This document shows, piece after piece, positions 54,879 to 63,818 of a stretch of DNA of 64,000 nt. Made by a program: the position numbers and the translations under genes. The DNA comes from Betaproteobacteria bacterium (lineage in GTDB: Bacteria; Pseudomonadota; Gammaproteobacteria; Burkholderiales; Casimicrobiaceae), in the NCBI GenBank assembly GCA_016861105.1, contig BOKS01000006.1, positions 167,362 through 231,361 of the forward strand, in the 5' to 3' direction. Position 1 is the stretch's first letter. Every line of letters starts with the position of its first letter. The notes beneath the pieces were generated by a model, which did no database searches, was not told where the DNA came from, and saw nothing but the letters and a program-made list of their open reading frames with translations.

Positions 54879-56399
54879 CTACTTCGTACCGGCGAACGCC
54901 GGCCCGAGCGGTCGCATCCGCACGCCGGCGCGCAGCCGGCGAAACGGGAGCTTGCTCGGGTCGACGATCATCGTGCCCGGCGACTCGACGACGAGCACCT
55001 GCTGCGCGATCGGCTCGAAGTCGCCGCGGAAGTGCACCGAGCTCTTGAGCGCGACGATCGCGCACTCGCACGGCTCCACGCCGACGTGGCGGAAGAGTTC
55101 CTGGTCCATCGCCTGCACGCGCTTGCTCGCCACCACGACGGACACGCCCCCGCAGCGGAGCAGGGCGGTGGGACCGAGCGCGATCCGCCACCCTCCCATC
55201 ACCGGCCCGCGGCCGACGGTGTTGCCGTCGCCGAGCCGATCGACCGTCCACTCCCGTTCCACCGGACGCTCGCCCCACGCGCCGGACTTCGCCCCGATGC
55301 CCAGCACGATCCTCCCACCGGCGCCGGCACGATGCGCGGCCTGCGCGGCCTCCGGGTCGTGGAGCACGCCGAGCACCGCGCGCTCGGCCGCGTTGCGCAG
55401 CAGCGCGTCGAGCAGGCCCACGGTGTCGGACGTTCCGCCGACCCCGGGGTTGTCCTGCGTGTCCGCGAGCAGCACGGGCCGCGGATCGGCGCGGGCGAGA
55501 CGCATCGCCTCCTGCACCGCCTCGTCCGGTGCCCACAGCCGCCCCGCGTAGCGCGCCTCCGCGTCCAGCGCCATCCGGGCGAGACGCTGCGCGGCGTCGG
55601 CCACCGCCGTCGCGTCCCAGCCGTAGGCGAACACGGCGGGGCCGCAGTCGGCGATGTCCGCCGCGGGGAAGCCCGGCGTGAACGACGTGGAGGCGACGCC
55701 TTCGCCCAGCAGGCGTGCGGCCTCCGCGTAGATCGAGCGCGAGGGCTCGATCGTCGAGCACTGCCAGGTCAGCGGGATCAGGTAGGGGATCTGGTGGAAG
55801 GCCTTCGCCGGCACCCTGCCCCGCGCCAACGTCTCCGCGAGGAGGCGTGCCGCCTTGCGGCCGGTGTCCGCCATGTCCACGTGCGGATACGTGCAGTACG
55901 AGACGAGCCCGTCGCTGAGGTCGAACATCCGCCGCGTGGTGTTCGAGTGCAGGTCGAGGCTCGCCACCACCGGCACCCGTTCGCCGACGACCGCGCGGAC
56001 GCGGGCGAGCAATTCGCCCTCGCAGTCCTCGAGGTGCTCGGCGACCATCGCGCCGTGGAGGCTCAGGTACACGCCGTCCAGCGGCAGCGCCCGCGCGAGA
56101 TCCTCGGCGATCATGGCGGCGATCCGCTCGAACGCGTCCTCGGCGACATATCCCGCCGGCGTGGCCGACGCCCACGGCAACGGCACGAGGGTCGCGCCCG
56201 CGTCGCGGAGCACCTCGATCGCCCCCGCGACGGACGTGTTCACGCCCTCGAAGCACCGGAGCACCTCGTCGCCGCGCACCAGCGGCTGGCGGTCGCCCGC
56301 CTCCGCGAAGTCGCGGAACGTCGTCGGCACGGGCTGGAACGTGTTCGTCTCGTGCATGAACCCGCCCACCGCGATCCTGCGCCCGTCGAGCCCCGTCAT
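54879..56399 (-). CDS. M81 (MlrC-like) metallopeptidase-family protein
   Basis: A 506-residue protein opening AVGGFMHETNTFQPV (first metal-binding His near residue 15). LHGAMVAEHLEDCEGELL near residue 112, ASLDLHSNTTRRMF near 140 and LADTQDNPGVGGTSDTVG near 290 complete the MlrC pattern. The family includes microcystinase C, but most members lie in catabolic clusters and hydrolyse small unidentified amides or esters. ATG 56399 lies 33 bp after the Bug gene stop, and 36 bp separate its stop from the E1 gene. Confidence 0.87.
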   Translation of the reverse strand: MTGLDGRRIAVGGFMHETNTFQPVPTTFRDFAEAGDRQPLVRGDEVLRCFEGVNTSVAGAIEVLRDAGATLVPLPWASATPAGYVAEDAFERIAAMIAEDLARALPLDGVYLSLHGAMVAEHLEDCEGELLARVRAVVGERVPVVASLDLHSNTTRRMFDLSDGLVSYCTYPHVDMADTGRKAARLLAETLARGRVPAKAFHQIPYLIPLTWQCSTIEPSRSIYAEAARLLGEGVASTSFTPGFPAADIADCGPAVFAYGWDATAVADAAQRLARMALDAEARYAGRLWAPDEAVQEAMRLARADPRPVLLADTQDNPGVGGTSDTVGLLDALLRNAAERAVLGVLHDPEAAQAAHRAGAGGRIVLGIGAKSGAWGERPVEREWTVDRLGDGNTVGRGPVMGGWRIALGPTALLRCGGVSVVVASKRVQAMDQELFRHVGVEPCECAIVALKSSVHFRGDFEPIAQQVLVVESPGTMIVDPSKLPFRRLRAGVRMRPLGPAFAGTK

Positions 56400-56431
56400 C
56401 GCCGCCTCCGCGGTCCGTCCGCCGCCGACGC

Positions 56432-57412
56432 TCACTTCGCCTGCAGGCCGAGCTTGGTGATGACCCCCTTCATCTCGTGGTGCTTCGGCTTCCAGTACGC
56501 CTCGTACTCGCGGCCGGCGATGAACACGGGCTCCAGCCCGAACGTCCGCGCGCCCTTGAGGTAGTCCGGATCCTGCGCGGCGCGCCGCAGCACGTCCTCG
56601 AGCTTCTGCCGGACGGGTTCCGGGAGCCCCTTGGGCGCGTAGACGGACATGTACGTGCTCGCCGTGAACTTGTAGCCCTTCTCGAGGATCGTCGGGACGT
56701 CGGGGAAGTCGGCGACGCGGCTGTCCGTCAGGATCAGCAGCGGCCGGAGCTTGCCCGACTTGACGTGGGCGCCGACCTCCAGCGGCGACTGGGCGACGCC
56801 GGCCGTGATGCCGCCCAGCGCGGCCGCGACCGCGTCGCCGCCGCCGCCGCGATACGGGATCGCCGTCCACTCGATGCCTTCCTGCATCGCGATCTGCTCC
56901 ATCGCGATGTGCATCGCGTTGCCCGTGCCCGACGTCGCGTACTGGAACTTCCCCGGATTCTTCTTCGCCCACGCGATCAGCTCGTCGAACGTCTTCCACG
57001 GCGTGTCGGCGCCCACCGCGAGCACCTGCGCGTAGCGGCAGAACGCCATGATGTCCACCGCGTCCGAGAGCACGTCGAACTGGGCCTTCATCATGTGCGG
57101 CACGTTCGTGAGCAGCGACGTCGTGGTGACGCCGAGCGTGTAGCCGTCGGGCTTCGCCGCCGTGACCACGCCGAACGCGAGCGCCTGTCCCGCGCCCGGC
57201 TTGTTCTCGACCACGATCGGCTGGCCCAGCTCCTTCTCGGCCGCCTTGAACAGGTTGCGGGTCATCGTGTCCAGTGCGCCGGCGGTCGCGCCGACGATCA
57301 CGTGCACCGGGCGCGTCGGATACGCCTCCTGGCCGTGGGCGGCGGACGTCGCGAGGACGGCGAGCGAGAGCGCGGCCGCCCATCGGGTCGTGCGCGGGAG
57401 CTTGTGGTTCAT
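56432..57412 (-). CDS. Bug/TctC-type tripartite tricarboxylate transporter binding protein
   Basis: A 326-residue exported binding protein. The signal peptide ends near AAHGQEA (residue 29). AYPTRPVHVIVGATAGALD, VENKPGAGQALAFG, IPYRGGGGDAVAAALGG and AGREYEAYW are typical. It deviates from other copies at the PGG loop (GATAGALD for PGGGTD), which may change ligand preference. ATG 57412 overlaps the OYE stop (ATGA), so transport or sensing and the flavoenzyme are coupled. Third orphan Bug protein in the window. Confidence 0.92.
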   Translation of the reverse strand: MNHKLPRTTRWAAALSLAVLATSAAHGQEAYPTRPVHVIVGATAGALDTMTRNLFKAAEKELGQPIVVENKPGAGQALAFGVVTAAKPDGYTLGVTTTSLLTNVPHMMKAQFDVLSDAVDIMAFCRYAQVLAVGADTPWKTFDELIAWAKKNPGKFQYATSGTGNAMHIAMEQIAMQEGIEWTAIPYRGGGGDAVAAALGGITAGVAQSPLEVGAHVKSGKLRPLLILTDSRVADFPDVPTILEKGYKFTASTYMSVYAPKGLPEPVRQKLEDVLRRAAQDPDYLKGARTFGLEPVFIAGREYEAYWKPKHHEMKGVITKLGLQAK

Positions 57413-58611
57413 GCGAAGGATCCTCCGGTCGTTCGTTGCACAACGTCGGACGCGGCCGCGGCGGGCGCGGAAGCGTCCTGCTGCAGGACCGCTGCCCGCC
57501 GTGCGAGCCACCAGCGGTAGCTCGGCGGCAGCATCTCCAGCGGTTCCGTGCCGAGTTCGCGGGCGGCGCGCACCGGCCAGTTCGGGTCCGCGAGGAACTC
57601 GCGCGCGAGCGCGACGATGTCCGCGTGCCCGTCGGCCACGATGCGCTCCGCCTGCGCCGGCGTCAGGATCAGCCCGACGGCGATCGCGGTGATGCCCGTC
57701 GCCGCCCGCAGGCGCGACGCGTAGGGGACCTGGAACCCCGGCTGGCGCGCGCGCACGTCGGCCGTGGGCGAGCGCACGCCGATGCCCCCCGACGAGCAGT
57801 CGATCGCGTCGACGCCGCGTCCGTGCAGCGCGCGGGCGAGCGCGATCGTGTCGTCGAGCGTCCACCCCGCCTCGTCCTCGGCGGACGCGCGGAAGAACAG
57901 CGGCTTGTCGTCGGGCCAGTGGGCGCGCACCGCCTCCGCCACCTCGAGCGCGAAGCGGATCCGGTTGGCGAAGCTGCCCCCGTAGCGATCGCCGCGCCGG
58001 TTCGCCGCGGGCGAGAGGAACTGGTGGATCAGGTAGCCGTGCGCCCCGTGGATCTCGATCGCGTCGAAGCCGGCGTCGTGCGCGCGCCGCGCCGCCGCCC
58101 CCCACGCCGCGACGACGTCGGCGATCTCCGCCTTCGTCAGCGCGCGCGGGACCGGCCAGCCGTCGAGCGCCGGCAGCGCGCTGGGGCCCACGACCTCCCA
58201 ATGCTCCTGCCCGTCGACGGGGCGGCGTCGATCGAGCGGCCCGAACCCCTCCCACGGCCGCTGCACGCCCGCCTTGCGCCCCGCGTGGCCGAGCTGGATG
58301 CCGGCCACCGCACCCTGCTGCTTGAGGAAGCCGGCGATCCCGCCGAGGCCGGGCACGTGCTCGTCCTTCCACACGCCGGCATCGGCCACCGAGCTCAGCC
58401 CGCGGCGCTCGACCTTGGCCGACTCGACGAACACCAGGCCCGCGCCTCCCATGGCGAACTTCGCCAGGTGCGCGAAGTGCCAGTCGGTGACGTGGCCGTC
58501 CACCGCGCAGTACTGGTCCATCGGCGAGACCATGATGCGGTTGCGGGCCGTCACGCCGCGCAGCGTGATCGGCGACAGCAGGCGCGGGCGACGGGGAGCG
58601 CAGTCGGGCAT
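57409..58611 (-). CDS. NADH:flavin oxidoreductase, Old Yellow Enzyme family
   Basis: A 400-residue FMN enzyme. ARNRIMVSPMDQYCAVDG near residue 22, IQLGHAGRKAGVQRPW near 99, EIHGAHGYLIHQFLSP near 185 with NRRGDRYGGSFANR, and GHADIVALAREFLADP near 330 are the family blocks. It carries an extended, Ala-rich C-terminus of about 25 residues. Distinct from the copy at 17929. Probably reduces an activated alkene. 19 bp after the 226-residue unknown protein, so in the same unit under the 59430-59458 promoter. Confidence 0.9.
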   Translation of the reverse strand: MPDCAPRRPRLLSPITLRGVTARNRIMVSPMDQYCAVDGHVTDWHFAHLAKFAMGGAGLVFVESAKVERRGLSSVADAGVWKDEHVPGLGGIAGFLKQQGAVAGIQLGHAGRKAGVQRPWEGFGPLDRRRPVDGQEHWEVVGPSALPALDGWPVPRALTKAEIADVVAAWGAAARRAHDAGFDAIEIHGAHGYLIHQFLSPAANRRGDRYGGSFANRIRFALEVAEAVRAHWPDDKPLFFRASAEDEAGWTLDDTIALARALHGRGVDAIDCSSGGIGVRSPTADVRARQPGFQVPYASRLRAATGITAIAVGLILTPAQAERIVADGHADIVALAREFLADPNWPVRAARELGTEPLEMLPPSYRWWLARRAAVLQQDASAPAAAASDVVQRTTGGSFA

Positions 58612-58630
58612 GGGCCGCGGCCTGTGTGCG

Positions 58631-59311
58631 TCAGGCCTCGAAGACGTCCTCGCGGACGAGCGCGTAGCGCTTCGTCACCACGTCGACCTTGGCGAGCGTC
58701 GCGTGCAGGTCGCCCGCCTGTGCCGCGGCACGCAGGAGCCCGCGCGCGTCCGCGGCGGCCGCGGCACCTTCCGCGTCCCACTCGACGCCCACCGACCAGC
58801 GCGGCTCGGTGCTGGGCCACTTGGGATGCGCCTCGCGCTGCTCCCACAGCCGCACGCTTCTGACCCCGGCGATCCCGCGATGCCTCGGCAGGACCTGGGC
58901 GTCGAACCACGCGCGCACGGCCGCGTCGGCGGCGGCGGTCTCGAGCCGCAGGCTCGCGAGCACCGGACCGCGCAGCGTGGGGTAGCGCGCGGCCTCGGCG
59001 CCGTTCCCGTCGACGATGCGAAGCTGTTCGTAGACGCTCACGGTGCGTCCCTTGAGGTGCTTGACGGCGGTCTCGAGGAACGGGTCGGCGCGGTGCGCGC
59101 CGTTGTAGGCCTCGCTCGAGAAGATCGCCACGTCGGGAATCTCGTAGACGTTCCAGAGGATGGGGCTCGTCGTCGCGTCGAAGCCCCGGGCGCTCCAGAA
59201 GCCCGCGCCGACGAGGTCGGGCGCGTGGCGCCGCGCGTACCAGGCGTGATGCTCGTCCATGTACTCCGGCGCGAAGTCGGCCCTGATCATGTAGACGAGC
59301 GGCGTGGTCAT
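58631..59311 (-). CDS. Unrecognised duplicated dimeric alpha/beta-barrel (EthD-like) protein
   Basis: A 226-residue soluble protein of unknown function. Two halves (about 1-100 and 105-226) each show a strand-helix-strand-strand layout like EthD/ABM ferredoxin-fold domains: LVYMIRADFAPEYMDEHHAWY in the first and DAAVRAWFDAQVLPRHRGI in the second. Conserved His-Ala-Trp-Tyr near residue 22 is a candidate ligand or catalytic site. ATG 59311 with GGAAGG upstream. It is the first gene of a minus-strand unit behind a tandem TGAAACGTTTCC operator. May be a lyase, isomerase or monooxygenase helper. Confidence 0.7.
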   Translation of the reverse strand: MTTPLVYMIRADFAPEYMDEHHAWYARRHAPDLVGAGFWSARGFDATTSPILWNVYEIPDVAIFSSEAYNGAHRADPFLETAVKHLKGRTVSVYEQLRIVDGNGAEAARYPTLRGPVLASLRLETAAADAAVRAWFDAQVLPRHRGIAGVRSVRLWEQREAHPKWPSTEPRWSVGVEWDAEGAAAAADARGLLRAAAQAGDLHATLAKVDVVTKRYALVREDVFEA

Positions 59312-59631
59312 GCGGAGCCTTCCGGAGTCGAGCCGAGTCTTCGCGGTGCCGTTGCGGCACGCGACGCGACTGCGCGCGCGCCGCGGCATCGTGCCGCGAT
59401 GCGAAGCCCTGCGCGCAGCTTCCGTGCGGAGTCTAGGAGTCCCGCGCGCCGCTGTCAATGAAACGTTTCCACGTGAAACGTTTCCACGCCTCGTCGCAGG
59501 TCGTCGGCCATCGCGCAACGCGGCGCCCGCGCGCCGCTGCGCACCGGGCGACGCCGGCGTGCGACAATCAATGAGGAGATGCGCAGGGCGCAGCCGACCG
59601 GCGGAACGCCCGTGCACGCGGAGGCGACGCG
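59312..59631. promoter_or_regulatory. Divergent regulatory gap with tandem LacI-type operators
   Basis: A 320-bp gap without a gene. TGAAACGTTTCCACG occurs twice head to tail (59459-59473 and 59474-59488). On the minus strand the first copy abuts TTGACA (59458-59453), then 17 bp and TAGACT (59435-59430), the promoter for the gene ending at 58631. No comparable plus-strand promoter is seen for the ABM gene. This is the third site of the set shared with 29690 and 50663. Confidence 0.8.
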
Positions 59632-59943
59632 ATGAAGGAAGAGACGGTGTGCGTGGTCGCGCGGCTGCGCGCCGCGCCGGGCATGGGCGACGCGCTGGCG
59701 GCGCTGCTGGTCGAGCAGGCCGCGGTCGTCCGCGCGGGCGAGCCCGGCTGCATCGCCTACCGGGTGCACCGCTCGCCGTTGGACCCGGACGCGTTCCTCT
59801 TCTACGAGGCGTACGTCGACGAGGCGGCGCTCGACGCGCACCGGGCCTCGCCGGACCTCGCCCGCTTCCGCCAGCGGCGCGAACGCGACGGCCTGGTCGC
59901 GGGCGCCGTCGACGTCGAGATCTTCCGGCCGTTGACCGACTGA
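59632..59943 (+). CDS. Antibiotic biosynthesis monooxygenase (ABM) domain protein
   Basis: A 103-residue ferredoxin-fold protein. VCVVARLRAAPGMGDALAALL opens the ABM fold. PGCIAYRVHRS near residue 43, LFYEAYVDEAALDAHRAS near 62 and a closing strand VDVEIFRPL follow. Small homodimeric members oxygenate quinols or degrade haem. Others are quorum or stress proteins. ATG 59632 with GGAGG (59620-59624 region). Single-gene unit diverging from the 226-residue unknown and possibly sharing its operators. Confidence 0.88.
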   Translation: MKEETVCVVARLRAAPGMGDALAALLVEQAAVVRAGEPGCIAYRVHRSPLDPDAFLFYEAYVDEAALDAHRASPDLARFRQRRERDGLVAGAVDVEIFRPLTD

Positions 59944-59970
59944 CCGCGCGCCATCGTGCCGGGCGCGCGG
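59944..59970. terminator. Perfect 9-bp hairpin between convergent genes
   Basis: CCGCGCGCC (59944-59952) pairs with GGCGCGCGG (59962-59970) around a 9-base loop, starting directly after the ABM stop and 8 bases from the permease stop. No T-tract. Position suggests bidirectional termination. Confidence 0.55.
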
Positions 59971-59977
59971 GCGGCCG

Positions 59978-61666
59978 TCAGCCGACGCCCTGCCCCGCCG
60001 CCCGCCGTCCGGCGAGCGCCCTGAGCAGTCCGCCGAACAGTCCGAGCGCGACGGCCACGACGGCCATGATGCACACGGAGAACGCCGCCGCCTGGTTCTG
60101 GTTGCCGGAGTCGTCGAGCAGCAGCACCGACACCGCCGCGAGCTGCGTCGCCGGGGTGACGAGGAAGATGACGGCCGAGAGCGTCACCATGCTGCGCACG
60201 AAGAAGAACACCGCGATGCTCGCGATCGCGGGCGCGATGATCGGCAGGATCACCGCGCGCAGCGTGCGCAGCGTCCCGGCGCCGAGGCACATCGACGTCT
60301 CGTCGAACACCCGGCTCACCTGGCCGACGCTGGTCGAGGCGATCAGGTAGCCCTGCGCGTGGTAGTGGTAGACGTTGCACAGCGCCAGGATCAGCAGCGT
60401 TCCGTACAGCGGCTCGAGCGGGTGCCCCGGCACGTTGAACGCCAGCAGGTAGCCGAGGCCGAGGACCATGCCGGGGACCGCGGCCGGCAGGACCGACAGG
60501 AAGTAGAGCGCCTGCGCGTGCAGCGGGCGCAGCCACCGGGCCACGCAGGCGGCGGCGACCGTGACGGCGACGCCGATGGCGGCCGCCATCAGCGACACGA
60601 CGATGCTGGTCCACAGCGGCGCGATGCCGTTCTGGACCTCGAAGCGGTAGTGGCGCAGCGAGAGCTGCATGTTGTAGGGCCACAGCGTGACGAAGCTGGC
60701 GACGATCACGATGACGATCACCGACGCGATCGCCGCGCACACGGCGAGAGCGTAGGCCAGGGCCACCCCGTCGCGCATTCGGCTCGGCACGATGCGGAGC
60801 GGCTCCGAGCGGTCGCCGATCACCGCGTGCTGCTGCCGCGTGACGAGCCTCTCGGCGACCACCGCGACGGCCGCGGGCACCAGCAGCACGACGCCGATGA
60901 CGGCGCCGAGCTCCATCCTTCCCTGCCCCGACACCTGGTTGTAGATCTCGGTGGCGAGCACCCCGTAGTCGGCGCCGATCACCATCGGGTTGCCGAAGTC
61001 GGTGATCACGATCGTGAAGACGACGAACACCGCCGAGACGATGCCGTAGCGCGTCGCCGGCAGCGTGATGGTCCGGAACACGCGCGCCGGCCCGGCGCCG
61101 AGCATGCGTGCCGACTCGTAGAGCCGCGCATCGGCGACCGACAGCGCGGCCGACAGGATCAGGTACGCGTGCGGGAAGCTGTAGAGCACGTCGGCGACGA
61201 CGATGCCCCAGAACCCGTAGATGTCGATGCCGAGGTCGAACGTGCGGTTGACGATGCCGTTGCGCCCGAGCAGGAACAGGATGCCCAGCGCCTGCACCAG
61301 CGACGGGGCGTACAGCGGCAGCAGCGCGATGGCGCCGCAGGTCCGGCGCAGCGGCATCGCCGTCCGGCGCAGCGCGAACGCGAAGCCGTAGGCCAGCACG
61401 ACGGTGATCAGCGTCGTGGTCGTGGCGACGGCGAAGCTGTTGCCCAGGATGCGCAGGAACTTCGGGCTGCCGAACTCGCGCGCGTAGTTGTCGAGGCCGA
61501 TGCCGTCGGGCGTGAGGAACGACAGGCGCAGGATCGCGTAGAGCGGCACGCCCACGAACACGACCAGCAGCGCGGCGGCGCTCGCGGCGAGGACCGCGAG
61601 CCCGACGCGGTCGGCGTCCAGCCGGCGCCACGCCGCGCGTGCGGACGCCGGCGCCGCGAAGTTCAT
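59978..61666 (-). CDS. ABC transporter permease, 2-aminoethylphosphonate type (two fused domains)
   Basis: A 562-residue inner-membrane protein with about twelve helices in two halves. EAA loops: YESARMLGAGPARVFRTI near residue 215 and DETSMCLGAGTLRTLRAV near 465. SLFLT-like N-terminus and the first-half segment ITDFGNPMVIGADYGVL are typical of the PhnU2/AepW-like permeases. ATG 61666 overlaps the ATPase stop (ATGA). Partners: ATPase 61663 and binding protein 62747. Substrate inferred from the binding protein, not proven. Confidence 0.9.
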   Translation of the reverse strand: MNFAAPASARAAWRRLDADRVGLAVLAASAAALLVVFVGVPLYAILRLSFLTPDGIGLDNYAREFGSPKFLRILGNSFAVATTTTLITVVLAYGFAFALRRTAMPLRRTCGAIALLPLYAPSLVQALGILFLLGRNGIVNRTFDLGIDIYGFWGIVVADVLYSFPHAYLILSAALSVADARLYESARMLGAGPARVFRTITLPATRYGIVSAVFVVFTIVITDFGNPMVIGADYGVLATEIYNQVSGQGRMELGAVIGVVLLVPAAVAVVAERLVTRQQHAVIGDRSEPLRIVPSRMRDGVALAYALAVCAAIASVIVIVIVASFVTLWPYNMQLSLRHYRFEVQNGIAPLWTSIVVSLMAAAIGVAVTVAAACVARWLRPLHAQALYFLSVLPAAVPGMVLGLGYLLAFNVPGHPLEPLYGTLLILALCNVYHYHAQGYLIASTSVGQVSRVFDETSMCLGAGTLRTLRAVILPIIAPAIASIAVFFFVRSMVTLSAVIFLVTPATQLAAVSVLLLDDSGNQNQAAAFSVCIMAVVAVALGLFGGLLRALAGRRAAGQGVG

Positions 61667-62646
61667 GCGACCGCGTCGTCGAGCCGCACCAGCGCGCCGG
61701 CGGGGATGCGGATCGCGACCTCCATCCCCGGCACCAGGTCGTCGCGCCGGCCGCGCAGGTCGAGCATCACGCGCTGGCCGTCGACGCGCAGCGTCAGGCG
61801 CGTCGTGCCGCCGAGGAAGACGCAGCGGTCGACCTGGCCGCGCAGCCCGTCGCGCGCGCCGCCGCCGTCGTCGACGAGTTCGACGTGCTCGGGCCTCACG
61901 CCCGCCAGCCGGTGGCCGTGAAGGTCGCGCAGCACGTTCATGCGCCCGATGAACTCGGCGACGAAGCGGTTCGCCGGCCGCTCGTAGAGGTCGACCGCGC
62001 GCCCGACCTGCTCGATCCGCCCGCCGTTCATCACCACGATCCGGTCGGCCACCTCCATGGCCTCGTGCTGGTCGTGCGTGACCATGATCGTCGTGATGCG
62101 CAGCCGCGACTGCAGCTCCTTGATCTCGCCGCGCAGCTCCTCGCGGACCTTGGCGTCCAGCGCGGACAGCGGCTCGTCGAGCAGCAGCATGGCGGGCTGC
62201 GGCGCCAGCGCGCGCGCCAGCGCGACGCGCTGCTGCTGCCCGCCGGAGAGCTGGTGCGGGTACTTGGCGGCGTGGTCGCGCAGGTTCACCAGCGCCAGCA
62301 TCGCGTCGACCCGGGCGCCGACGTCCTGCGCCTTCCAGCGCCGGCACTCGAGGCCGTACGCGATGTTGCGCGCGACGGTCATGTTCGGGAACAGCGAGTA
62401 CGACTGGAACACGATGCCGAAGTTGCGCGCGCGGGCCGGCACCTCGCCCAGGTCGCGCCCGCGAAGGAGGATCCCGGCCGCGTCCGCCGTCTCGAGCCCC
62501 GCGACGATCCGCAGCAGCGTGGTCTTCCCGCAGCCCGACGGCCCGAGGAAGCAGACGAACTCGCCCTCGTCGATGTCGAGGCTGACGCCGTCGAGCGCCC
62601 GCACGCCGCCGAACGACTTCGCGATGCCGCGCAGCGACAGGTACAC
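61663..62646 (-). CDS. ABC transporter ATP-binding protein
   Basis: An ATPase of 327 residues from GTG 62646. Walker A FLGPSGCGKTTLL near residue 36, signature LSGGQQQRVALARAL, Walker B MLLLDEP, H-loop VTHDQHEAMEVADR, and a TOBE-type tail. An ATG lies two codons upstream (62652), but GGAAGG directly abuts it, whereas the GTG is six bases from GGAAGG, so the GTG is the better start. Works with the permease it overlaps and the binding protein upstream. Confidence 0.92.
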   Translation of the reverse strand: MYLSLRGIAKSFGGVRALDGVSLDIDEGEFVCFLGPSGCGKTTLLRIVAGLETADAAGILLRGRDLGEVPARARNFGIVFQSYSLFPNMTVARNIAYGLECRRWKAQDVGARVDAMLALVNLRDHAAKYPHQLSGGQQQRVALARALAPQPAMLLLDEPLSALDAKVREELRGEIKELQSRLRITTIMVTHDQHEAMEVADRIVVMNGGRIEQVGRAVDLYERPANRFVAEFIGRMNVLRDLHGHRLAGVRPEHVELVDDGGGARDGLRGQVDRCVFLGGTTRLTLRVDGQRVMLDLRGRRDDLVPGMEVAIRIPAGALVRLDDAVA

Positions 62647-62709
62647 CGTCATCCTTCCGCCCGGCCGGGTGCGCGCACGGCGCGGGCCCGGACGCGCGCC
62701 GGGAAGCGT

Positions 62710-62737
62710 CGCGGCGGGCGCGCGCCCACCCGCCGCG
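62710..62737 (-). terminator. Perfect 9-bp hairpin after the binding-protein gene
   Basis: CGCGGCGGG (62710-62718) and CCCGCCGCG (62729-62737) pair with a 10-base loop, 9 bases downstream of the binding-protein stop. Same layout as 49353-49376. Probably lowers read-through into the ATPase gene. Confidence 0.5.
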
Positions 62738-62746
62738 CGCGGGGCG

Positions 62747-63760
62747 TCAGCGCTCGATCTTCTGCTTCCACTCGGCGACGATCCGGTCCTTGTTCTTCGC
62801 CGACGCGTCGAAGTCCATCTTGTAGAGCACGCTCGACACGTCGGCCGGCAGCCCGGCCTTCAGGACCGCCTCCGTGGGCTTCGCGCCCGGCACCGACGAC
62901 ATCTCCGCGCGCTCGCCGTACAGCTGCGCCGCCTCGAGCGTCAGCAGCCAGTCGAGGAACTGCTTCGCGTCCGCCTTGTTCTTCGACGCCTTCATCAGCG
63001 CGCTCACCTCGACCTCGTAGCCCGCCCCTTCCTTGGGGATCACGAGCTTGATCGGATAGCCCTCCATGATCTGCTTCACGCCGGAGAACGCGAACGACAG
63101 GCCGATCGCGTACTCGCCCGTCGCCGCCATCTTGCACGGCCGCGAGCCAGACTTGATGTACTGCGCCACGTTCTTGTCGAGGTCGCGCAGGAACTGCCAG
63201 CCCTTCTCCTCGCCCTTCATCTGCAGCAGGCTCACGATCTGCAGGTAGCCGGTGCCCGAGCTCGCCGCGTTGGGCATCACGATGTGGCCCTTGTACACCG
63301 GCTTCAGCAGGTCGTCCCAGGACGCCGGCATCGGCAGGTTGTGCTTCTTCAGCGCCTCCGTGTTGACGCAGAACCCCGCGAAGTACCCGGTGGTGGCGAA
63401 CCAGCGGCCCGCCGGATCCTTGAACTGCGGCTTCACCTTCTCGATGCCCGCCGGGCGGTACGGCTCGGCCATCTCCAGGATGCGCGGGTCGGAGACCTGG
63501 GTCACCGCCGTGCCCCAGATCACGTCGTGCCGCGGGTTGGCCTTCTCCGCGAGGATGCGCGCGATCAGGTCGCCCGTCGACAGCCGCAGGACGTTGACCT
63601 TGATCGACGGCTTCGCCTTGGCGAAGGCCGCGAGGTAGACGCGGACGTCGTCCTCCTCGAGGGCCGTGTAGGCCGTGATCTCGCCTGCGCGCGCGGCGGT
63701 GCCGGACAGCAGGAACGCGAAGGCGCACAGCGCGCCGAGGGCGGCTTTGCGGATCGTCAT
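62747..63760 (-). CDS. ABC extracellular binding protein, 2-aminoethylphosphonate (PhnS2/AepX-like) type
   Basis: A 337-residue exported protein. The signal peptide ends near TAARAGE (residue 26). EITAYTALEEDDVRVYLAAF, VLRLSTGDLIARILAEKANP and DVIWGTAVTQVSDPRILE resemble the binding proteins of 2-aminoethylphosphonate transporters. VIMPNAASSGTGYLQIVSLLQMKG lines the cleft. No phosphonatase gene is visible in the window, so a different small organic anion remains possible. ATG 63760. First gene of the last minus-strand operon, with a candidate promoter at 63819-63847. Confidence 0.88.
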   Translation of the reverse strand: MTIRKAALGALCAFAFLLSGTAARAGEITAYTALEEDDVRVYLAAFAKAKPSIKVNVLRLSTGDLIARILAEKANPRHDVIWGTAVTQVSDPRILEMAEPYRPAGIEKVKPQFKDPAGRWFATTGYFAGFCVNTEALKKHNLPMPASWDDLLKPVYKGHIVMPNAASSGTGYLQIVSLLQMKGEEKGWQFLRDLDKNVAQYIKSGSRPCKMAATGEYAIGLSFAFSGVKQIMEGYPIKLVIPKEGAGYEVEVSALMKASKNKADAKQFLDWLLTLEAAQLYGERAEMSSVPGAKPTEAVLKAGLPADVSSVLYKMDFDASAKNKDRIVAEWKQKIER

Positions 63761-63818
63761 GGCGGTCCTCCTCGTGGTGTCGGTCGGACGGGCGGCAGGC
63801 TCCGCCCGCGCCTCGCGG

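Noticed and set aside
56399..57443. Upstream extension of the M81 frame to 57443, implying a fusion
   Set aside because: The extension overlaps the Bug gene in another frame and has Arg-rich shadow composition. A start with the family N-terminus exists at 56399.
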